Both the position numbers and the translations under genes were made by a program. Below, one piece after another: positions 8,234-13,297 of a stretch of DNA of 58,890 nucleotides. The notes under the pieces are model-generated. The model saw only the letters and a list, made by a program, of their open reading frames with translations. It had not been told where the DNA came from and made no database searches. Source of the DNA: Planktothrix tepida PCC 9214 (GTDB lineage Bacteria > Cyanobacteriota > Cyanobacteriia > Cyanobacteriales > Microcoleaceae); the NCBI RefSeq assembly GCF_900009145.1, contig NZ_LN889759.1, forward strand, positions 1 through 58,890. The letters run 5' to 3'. The number at the start of each line of letters is the position of its first letter. Positions within the stretch are counted from its first letter, which is position 1.

Positions 8234-8917
8234 CTAGTTTGGTCTCGGCTTATTATTAATACCTTGTCTAAGCCAAAAGAGTTTATCAATTATTAATTCT
8301 TCAAAAATAGATAATTCATTATTGATTGATAACTTTGATTCATTAATTTCTCTATGTCGTGAGTATCGATCTAAAAATCCTTCTTTTTCCAAAACCTCTA
8401 ATAAAATCTCTTTTATACTTATTAATTCATTTTTTCTATATGCTTTTGCTTTATATATAGCTGTTGTCAAACAAGATCCCATGAAATATTGATTTTTATT
8501 TATAGGTGAATTAAAAATAAAATTATAGATTTGATTAATTGATATGTGTGCAGATTTTTTACTCCCTGGACTAAAGAGAAAGACAAAAGACTGAGTTGGT
8601 TGCCATTCCTTTCCAAAAAGGTCAATTTCAGGAAATGATATTAAAATGCAGGCAAAACAATTAGTTTGATCAGCTACAGTTTGAATTTTATCTATTGCTT
8701 CACTTGAAGGAAATTTTGGTTTTATTTCTATCCATAAATTTACATTCTTTAAATGAAAATCAGGTAGATACCAGCCATATTTTGTATCAAATCTCTGGCT
8801 TTCATACTGATATTGAATTTTCAAATAATCAAATAAAATTGCCCATTTAGCTTCTAAAAGTGATCTAAAGATATAACCATTATAGTAAGTTAACTTACTA
8901 ACAACTTCGTCGCTCAT
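8234..8917 (-). CDS. Putative PD-(D/E)XK nuclease
   Basis: A 227-residue protein whose first 100 residues carry a PD-(D/E)XK-like active site: Glu in RSLLEAKWA, Asp in YLPDFHL, and E-x-K in WIEIKPK, in the order and spacing seen in nucleases that recognise 'R-S-x-L-E-A' proteins of phages and cyanobacteria. Predicted role: metal-dependent cleavage of DNA or RNA in the cytosol. The C-terminal half is helical with no known domain. The start at ATG 8917 has AGGAG about 12 bases upstream. It is 17 bases downstream of a small helical repeat gene on the same strand, so the two probably form an operon. Catalysis is inferred from motifs only. Confidence 0.7.
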   Translation of the reverse strand: MSDEVVSKLTYYNGYIFRSLLEAKWAILFDYLKIQYQYESQRFDTKYGWYLPDFHLKNVNLWIEIKPKFPSSEAIDKIQTVADQTNCFACILISFPEIDLFGKEWQPTQSFVFLFSPGSKKSAHISINQIYNFIFNSPINKNQYFMGSCLTTAIYKAKAYRKNELISIKEILLEVLEKEGFLDRYSRHREINESKLSINNELSIFEELIIDKLFWLRQGINNKPRPN

Positions 8918-8934
8918 AAGTTGATAAACTCCTA

Positions 8935-9285
8935 TTAACTAGCATACTGCTCTTGAAGTTGATCATTTTGTTTATCGTTTTGCTCAATTAAATCTACTGG
9001 CTGTTGTGATTTTAAAAACCTTTTAATTTCTATAGGAGAGTAACCGTAGTGAGAAGCAGCTTCTATAAAATTGTCTGGATAATTCTTAAATAATAGTTGT
9101 AGAGAAGCACTCTTGGTTTCAGCTATTGAAAAATAGCCATTTTTGATCAAACTTTCTTTATATAAAAAATTTCTAATCTCAACGTGAGAGTATCCTAACA
9201 ATAGGGCTGCATCTCTAAAAGCCATCTCACCATGAGCTTTGTAAGCTTTCCATAAAGTACCTAGTGGGATCAGTAGGTTTTTCAT
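8935..9285 (-). CDS. Small protein with two HTH-like repeats
   Basis: A 116-residue protein in which one module occurs twice: A-A-x-x-x-G-Y-S-x-x-E-I-R/K-x-F-L at about residues 26-41 and 75-90. Each copy is predicted to be a helix-turn-helix-like unit, so the protein may bind DNA as a tandem. The tail is Gln/Asp-rich and probably disordered. It is the first gene of the unit whose second gene is the PD-(D/E)XK-like protein. Possible roles are specificity factor, regulator or antidote for the nuclease; none is established. I do not recognise a named family. Confidence 0.6.
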   Translation of the reverse strand: MKNLLIPLGTLWKAYKAHGEMAFRDAALLLGYSHVEIRNFLYKESLIKNGYFSIAETKSASLQLLFKNYPDNFIEAASHYGYSPIEIKRFLKSQQPVDLIEQNDKQNDQLQEQYAS

Positions 9286-9464
9286 AGCACCAATTTCAAA
9301 CTAGCTTCAAGTTTGATTATACGTTATCTACCTAAAAAAAACAAGGTAGGTAAACTCAGACATTCAACCACTTAATACGCATCTTCACCTGAATAGGCGA
9401 TCATTTGTCTCATGAGCTATCCACCTTTTTTTTCAATTATAATGTGATCGCCCTTTTTACAAGA

Positions 9465-9500
9465 GCGATCGCTTTTTAATGCGCTAAAGCTCAACTACGG
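9465..9500. repeat. 36-bp HIP1-containing dispersed repeat, copy 1
   Basis: The unit begins with a HIP1 site followed by TTTTAATGCGCTAAAGC and CAACTACGG. Closely similar copies are at 12412-12446 and 13195-13230, each beside a TA module. Confidence 0.85.
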
Positions 9501-9530
9501 GGTGGGATTGCCCTTTAACTCAAAAAGAGC

Positions 9531-9612
9531 GATCGCTTTTCTGGCTGGTTCATGTGTAGGAATGCGATCGCCTCTGCTACAATTTACTAAGATACTATAA
9601 TTAACTTACATT
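9531..9612 (+). promoter_or_regulatory. 82-bp promoter repeat, copy 1
   Basis: An 82-bp segment 78/82 identical to 10328-10409 by my count. It contains a TATAAT -10 box (9596-9601), a weak -35, and ends 17 bases before the vapB-like start. The same segment precedes the next module (antitoxin-like protein/HNH), so two unrelated gene pairs share one promoter sequence. Confidence 0.8.
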
Positions 9613-9628
9613 AATCAATAAAAACACT

Positions 9629-9877
9629 ATGACAACCAAAGAAGTAATTCTACAAGAATTAGAACAAATTACCCCTTCTCAACTGGATGAGGTATTAGAT
9701 TTCATTCGCTCTCTTAAGCAAACTGTTAAACCGACTGAGAAAGCTTATAAACCCATTTGGGAAGTAGCAGATGATATTATTAAAGATATTCCTGAAGAAG
9801 TTATAAGTCAATTACCAAAAGACGGGGCAGAAAATCATGATTTTTACTTGTCTAAAAACCTCCATCAAGAATTATGA
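9629..9877 (+). CDS. Antitoxin of PIN-toxin pair (DUF2281/VapB-like)
   Basis: An 82-residue protein starting at ATG 9629. The N-terminal helix-rich segment (TTKEVILQELEQITPSQLDE, then VLDFIRSLKQ) is the pattern of DUF2281-type antitoxins that accompany PIN toxins in cyanobacteria. The C-terminal half is Pro/Asp-rich and probably wraps the toxin. Its stop overlaps the toxin start by four bases (ATGA, 9874-9877), typical of translationally coupled TA pairs. Role inferred: neutralises the downstream PIN ribonuclease and autoregulates the 82-bp-repeat promoter. Confidence 0.8.
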   Translation: MTTKEVILQELEQITPSQLDEVLDFIRSLKQTVKPTEKAYKPIWEVADDIIKDIPEEVISQLPKDGAENHDFYLSKNLHQEL

Positions 9878-10290
9878 AAACTCTTTTTGTCGATACGTTT
9901 TATTGGGTCGCTTTAATTAATGTGGCTGACTCATGGCATCAGTCCGTTAGAGATTATAGTCGCAATCTCAATAATATTAAATTGGTGACAACAGAAGAAG
10001 TATTAATAGAAACGATTAATTTTTTTGCCTCTTTTCCATCCCCTATGAAAAAAGCAGTTTTTCAGTTAATTACCCAAGTTCTCGCTGATCAGAATATAAC
10101 TGTTATTCCTCAAAGCCATCAATCTTTTACCGCAGGTTTAGAGTTATTTAGTCAACGATTTGATAAAGGATACAGTTTAACAGATTGTATTTCTATGGTA
10201 ACGATGAATCAACTTAATATTACTGAAGTTTTAACCCATGATAAGCACTTTCAACAAGAAGGTTTTATCATTTTATTTAAGCAGAGTTGA
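9874..10290 (+). CDS. PIN-domain toxin (VapC-like ribonuclease)
   Basis: A 138-residue PIN-domain protein. The acidic metal-binding residues are visible: Asp7 (FVDTFYW), a Glu in TTEEVLIE, Asp in SLTDCISM, and a late Asp in THDKHF. VapC-type enzymes cleave RNA, often tRNA or rRNA, when freed from antitoxin. It is coupled by a four-base overlap to the upstream antitoxin gene. This is the PIN subgroup with FVDT-x-Y-W at the N-terminus and is not close to the VapC at 12523-12909, so the two modules have different origins. Confidence 0.85.
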   Translation: MKTLFVDTFYWVALINVADSWHQSVRDYSRNLNNIKLVTTEEVLIETINFFASFPSPMKKAVFQLITQVLADQNITVIPQSHQSFTAGLELFSQRFDKGYSLTDCISMVTMNQLNITEVLTHDKHFQQEGFIILFKQS

Positions 10291-10327
10291 ATTATCAATT
10301 GCGATCGCCGTTTACCTTAAAAAGAAT

Positions 10328-10409
10328 GATCGCTTTTCTGACTGGTTCATGTGTTGGAATGCGATCGCCTCTGATACAATTTACTAAGATGCTATAATTA
10401 ACTTACATT
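10328..10409 (+). promoter_or_regulatory. 82-bp promoter repeat, copy 2
   Basis: The second copy of the promoter segment at 9531-9612, with four substitutions counted; the -10 region GCTATAAT is kept. It lies 27 bases upstream of the ATG at 10437 and probably drives the antitoxin-like/HNH pair. Confidence 0.8.
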
Positions 10410-10436
10410 TCTCTTTAAGTGTTGCAAAGCTCGATC

Positions 10437-10796
10437 ATGCAGATTAAAGTCGAAGTTCCCGATGAATTGGCGATGCGGTTAAGTCCACTGCAAGAGCAGT
10501 TAACACAAATTTTAGAACTGGGTTTGCGGGAATGGAGTGCAGATGCTCAATCTGGATTTTCTGGGTTGGCAGATGTATTAGAATTCCTGGCAAATCTTCC
10601 GACTCCAGAGGAAATTTTGGCGTTGAAGCCGTCGGAAGCATTACAACAACATATTAACAATTTGCTAGAAAAAAATAGAACCGTTGGGTTGACGGCTGAA
10701 GAGGAACGATCATGGCAACAATATGAATATATTGAACATTTGGTGCGGGTGGCTAAGGCTAAAGCATTGCTAAAACTTAACACAGCTAAAAAATGA
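10437..10796 (+). CDS. Antitoxin-like partner of HNH protein
   Basis: A 119-residue protein from ATG 10437 (an in-frame TTG at 10419 would add six residues). It begins MQIKVEVPDELAMRL, a short ribbon-like start resembling DNA-binding antitoxin N-termini, and continues as charged helices with a basic end. Its stop overlaps the HNH start as ATGA (10793-10796). The promoter is copied from the neighbouring TA module. These features suggest an antitoxin or specificity subunit for the HNH protein. I cannot place it in a named family, so the function is inferred from context. Confidence 0.6.
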   Translation: MQIKVEVPDELAMRLSPLQEQLTQILELGLREWSADAQSGFSGLADVLEFLANLPTPEEILALKPSEALQQHINNLLEKNRTVGLTAEEERSWQQYEYIEHLVRVAKAKALLKLNTAKK

Positions 10797-11218
10797 GTAA
10801 GGCTTATGTTTCTGCTGCTCTCAAACGCTTGGTTTGTAATCGCGCTAATTTTGCTTGTGAGTATTGTTTGATGCCAGAAATTTCTGTTTTTGTACCCCAT
10901 GAAATCGATCATATTATTGCAGAAAAGCACGGCGGACAAACGAACGAAAATAATTTGGCGTTGGCTTGTACAATCTGCAACAAATATAAAGGAAGCGATC
11001 TGGCTTCAATCGATCCCATGAATGGGGAAATTGTGAGATTGTATCATCCTCGTCGTGATCGCTGGCGGGAGCATTTTAAATTAGAAAAAGGCGAAATTAT
11101 CCCGTTAACTGCGATTGCACGAGTGACCGTAAAATTGTTACAGATAAATCGTCCAGAGCGAGTTGAGGAACGAAGGTTACTATCACAAGCAAATATTTTG
11201 GATATTCCAGAATTCTAA
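10793..11218 (+). CDS. HNH endonuclease
   Basis: A 141-residue HNH nuclease. Seen: a zinc-binding C-x-x-C at 22-25, the core HEIDHIIAEKHGG (36-48; catalytic His40), NNLALAC (53-59) and the second C-x-x-C at 59-62. HNH proteins of this length cut DNA using a metal-activated His; in cyanobacteria they often stand beside a small helical protein, as here. It is coupled to that gene by a four-base overlap. It could be an orphan restriction-like nuclease, a homing-type remnant or the toxin of a TA-like pair; the shared promoter repeat favours the last. Confidence 0.85.
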   Translation: MSKAYVSAALKRLVCNRANFACEYCLMPEISVFVPHEIDHIIAEKHGGQTNENNLALACTICNKYKGSDLASIDPMNGEIVRLYHPRRDRWREHFKLEKGEIIPLTAIARVTVKLLQINRPERVEERRLLSQANILDIPEF

Positions 11219-11249
11219 TTTTACTATAAAAAGTAGGTTAGATTGAGCT

Positions 11250-11330
11250 TCATTTTTCTAGGTTTTGTCTTTCTTCTGGTGTTAATGAAGAAATAATTTG
11301 AACTAAAGAATCGATGAGTTTATGGTTCAT
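11250..11330 (-). pseudogene. Truncated vapB-like antitoxin, copy A
   Basis: The first 26 codons match the intact antitoxin at 12911-13135 (MNHKLIDSLVQIISSLTPEE...) almost exactly, with the same start context, then a stop follows. It is a 5' fragment lying downstream of the HNH gene on the opposite strand, inside repeat copy A (11259-11384). Confidence 0.8.
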
Positions 11331-11384
11331 ATTCTTTCAATTTCTCAATAATCTTATATTAATTATAGCGCGATCGCTCCCTTG
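11259..11384. repeat. vapB 5'-end/promoter repeat, copy A
   Basis: About 126 bp homologous to 12281-12405 and 13064-13185. It holds the antitoxin 5' end, its start region and a promoter-proximal HIP1. With copy B it brackets higBA. Confidence 0.8.
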
Positions 11385-11426
11385 TTTTCACACTTAAGTG
11401 CCACTAAAGATTGAATTAAAATTTAA

Positions 11427-11825
11427 CTAAATAAATAAGTTGATCGAAACTTGAAAATAATCAGCCAGTGCTTTTGCTTGCACCTTACTAATAGAACGTT
11501 TACCATTAACAACTTCAGAGACAACATCACTTGAGCCAATAGCACCAACTAAATCGCTTTCACAAGTTCCACTCATTTCCATCAAATGTTGTAAGATCTC
11601 GTAGGGTGTAGACTCATCGATGGGATACTGTTCTGATTCGTAGGTTTCAACTAACTGAACCAGCAATTTTAATAACGCTCGTTCTTCAGGGGTGCGAGTT
11701 TTAGCAAAGGTTAATCGTTCAACAATGGCTAAAATACGATCATACTCCTCCTCCGTTTCAATCACTTGAGGAGTGACTTCAGCTAACAGATTGCTATAAA
11801 CAGTTTTATCAATAGTAAGGGTCAT
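11427..11825 (-). CDS. higA: HigA-type antitoxin (XRE domain)
   Basis: A 132-residue antitoxin counted from ATG 11825 (MTLTIDKTVYSNLL). The N-terminal helical part (EEYDRILAIVERL) matches HigA-like proteins, and the C-terminal XRE-type helix-turn-helix (VSEVVNGKRSISKVQAKALADYF) binds the operon promoter. Its start lies inside the upstream toxin gene (17-base overlap), the toxin-first order characteristic of HigBA. An earlier in-frame ATG (11855) would lengthen the overlap and lacks support. Expected role: neutralise HigB and repress the operon. Confidence 0.85.
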   Translation of the reverse strand: MTLTIDKTVYSNLLAEVTPQVIETEEEYDRILAIVERLTFAKTRTPEERALLKLLVQLVETYESEQYPIDESTPYEILQHLMEMSGTCESDLVGAIGSSDVVSEVVNGKRSISKVQAKALADYFQVSINLFI

Positions 11826-12111
11826 TTTTCCACTTGCCTTTGTCATATTCGGCATGAGTCAGAAAATATTTGTAGTAAACGATCTGTTCTTCGTAGTCGA
11901 TACCTACAATTAATCGATAATTGTTACCTTTGATGTTAAATACAGTAAAATTACTCACGGCTTCAGCATCTCGGTAAATTTTACGAACATCTTCTAAGTT
12001 CTTCCAATTGGCTTTTTTGACAACTGCATACCAATCATCAATCTGCTTTTTCACATCAGGATATTTTGCAGTATCAGTACGCAGATTCCGTATTGAGATT
12101 AAATGGAACAT
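11809..12111 (-). CDS. higB: HigB-type mRNA interferase toxin
   Basis: A 100-residue RelE/HigB-fold protein from ATG 12111. Seen: DDWYAVVKKANWKNLEDVRKIY, split as a HigB-like helical lead, then the core FNIKGNNYRLIVGIDY and the C-terminal FLTHAEYDKGKW, matching the HigB_toxin family (PF09907-like). Such toxins cleave mRNA on the ribosome. It precedes and overlaps the antitoxin gene. A decayed antitoxin copy lies on either side of this module (copies A and B). Confidence 0.88.
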   Translation of the reverse strand: MFHLISIRNLRTDTAKYPDVKKQIDDWYAVVKKANWKNLEDVRKIYRDAEAVSNFTVFNIKGNNYRLIVGIDYEEQIVYYKYFLTHAEYDKGKWKNDPYY

Positions 12112-12244
12112 AATCTTTAAATTCAATTATATTTTTCATAGTCTTACCAAATAACTTCTCTGAATTTATTTTAATTGTACCATTTATTCAATGTATCGTC
12201 AAGTCTTTACAGTTATTATTGACCATTAGGTTTACTATAATTCT

Positions 12245-12345
12245 TTAAATCCTCTCGATTTTTCCACTAATTCTTGTTATAGGCTTTGTCTTTCTTTTGG
12301 TGTTAATGAAGAAATAATTTGAACTAAAGAATCGATGATTTTATG
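12245..12345 (-). pseudogene. Decayed vapB-like antitoxin, copy B
   Basis: Homologous to the antitoxin at 12911-13135. The start ATG has become ATA (C to T at the plus-strand CAT), and an internal deletion joins the 5' portion to a stretch resembling codons for the WKDREDL part near the C-terminus. It cannot be translated from the ancestral start. Confidence 0.7.
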
Positions 12346-12516
12346 GTTTATATTCTTTTAATTCCTCAATAATTTTATATTAATTAGAGCGCGATCGCTC
12401 TTTTAAAAAGGGCGATCACTTTTTAATGCGCTAAAGCGCAACTACGAAGTTATTCGACACCTTCAATGGGGGCAAAACCTTGACGTTGAATGTTTTTGGT
12501 AATATGACGGCGTTCA
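12281..12516. repeat. vapB/putA-tail direct repeat, copy B
   Basis: About 236 bp aligned to 13064-13297. It contains the decayed antitoxin 5' end, its promoter, the HIP1 repeat and a copy of the last ~64 bp of the putA coding sequence (12453-12516). Together with copy C it flanks the vapBC module as direct repeats. Confidence 0.85.
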
Positions 12517-12522
12517 TTAAAG

Positions 12523-12909
12523 TTAAGGATAAGGTAACAAATTTACTTCTGTAATAAAACGATAATCACTCTGATTTTTAGTGAGGAGAGGGATATTAAA
12601 ACTAATGGCTGTCGCAGCTATTAACGCATCAGGAATTAATAAACCATGACTGAGGCGGTATTGCCTCAATAGTTCAACAGCTTGATCCGAAATAGATTCA
12701 TTAATTTTAAGAATTACATAGTTGTTTAAAAAAACAGTTAATTTTTGCTGTTCAGATTTATTGCGACAACCGACCATTAATTCCATCTCTGTCACCACAC
12801 TAATTGACAACAAGGCTGTGTGGGATTCATCTTGAAGTCGATTAATAGCGGGTTCAATTCCCCGAAATACATCAATTAAGATATCTGTATCAATTAAAAT
12901 TTGCTTCAT
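12523..12909 (-). CDS. vapC: VapC toxin (PIN domain)
   Basis: A 128-residue VapC. Acidic residues of the PIN site are visible: Asp7 (LIDTDILID), Glu41/Glu43 in VTEMELMVG, and Asp94 in LLIPDALIAATA, followed by a final Asp-rich strand. VapC enzymes are Mg-dependent ribonucleases held inactive by VapB. It starts one base after the antitoxin stop. The coding region ends directly against a duplicated fragment of the putA 3' end, so the 3' boundary was probably made by the repeat recombination. Confidence 0.92.
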   Translation of the reverse strand: MKQILIDTDILIDVFRGIEPAINRLQDESHTALLSISVVTEMELMVGCRNKSEQQKLTVFLNNYVILKINESISDQAVELLRQYRLSHGLLIPDALIAATAISFNIPLLTKNQSDYRFITEVNLLPYP

Positions 12910-12910
12910 G

Positions 12911-13135
12911 CTAACCCATCCATTCTTGCTTTCTCATTTGACGAACCCATGCTGAACTATCTTGTAAATCTTCTCGATCTTTCCACATTCCCACGCAAGG
13001 ATCATCTTTAATAGAAATAAAAGACTGTTGAATTGAGGGTTGTTGACTGGCTAATTGTTTTTCTAGGGTTTGCCTTTCTTCCGGTGTTAATGAAGAAATG
13101 ATTTGAACTAAAGAATCGATGAGTTTATGGTTCAT
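12911..13135 (-). CDS. vapB: VapB-type antitoxin
   Basis: A 74-residue antitoxin (MNHKLIDSLVQIISSL, then SSAWVRQMRKQEW at the end). The C-terminal region with W-x-R is the usual PIN-binding tail of cyanobacterial VapB-like antitoxins; the N-terminal part has a short helical segment. It is the first gene of the vapBC unit and runs on the minus strand, away from putA. Two broken copies of its 5' end (11250-11330, 12245-12345) lie on the far side of the HigBA module and between the modules. Confidence 0.85.
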   Translation of the reverse strand: MNHKLIDSLVQIISSLTPEERQTLEKQLASQQPSIQQSFISIKDDPCVGMWKDREDLQDSSAWVRQMRKQEWMG

Positions 13136-13297
13136 ATTCTTTCAATTCCTCAATAATCCTATATTAATTATAGCGCGATCGCCCTTAAAAAAAAGCGATC
13201 GCTTTTTAATGCGCTAAAGCGCAACAACGGGGTTATTCAACACCTTCAATGGGGGCAAAACCTTGACGTTGAATGTTTTCGGTGATGTGACGGGGTT
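13064..13297. repeat. vapB/putA-tail direct repeat, copy C
   Basis: The parental-looking copy: it spans the intact vapB 5' end, its promoter, HIP1 sites and the true putA 3' end (13233-13297). Copy B is a second, more diverged version 783 bp away. Confidence 0.85.

Larger units (their letters stand above)
9286..9628. other. Intergenic with HIP1-rich repeats
   Basis: This gap opens the TA island. It holds several HIP1 (GCGATCGC) sites, one copy of a 36-bp repeat (9465-9500) and one copy of an 82-bp promoter repeat (9531-9612). No gene is seen. Confidence 0.7.

Noticed and set aside
9465-13230. HIP1 clusters as regulatory operators
   Set aside because: GCGATCGC is scattered through the whole window, including coding regions, so its presence alone says little.
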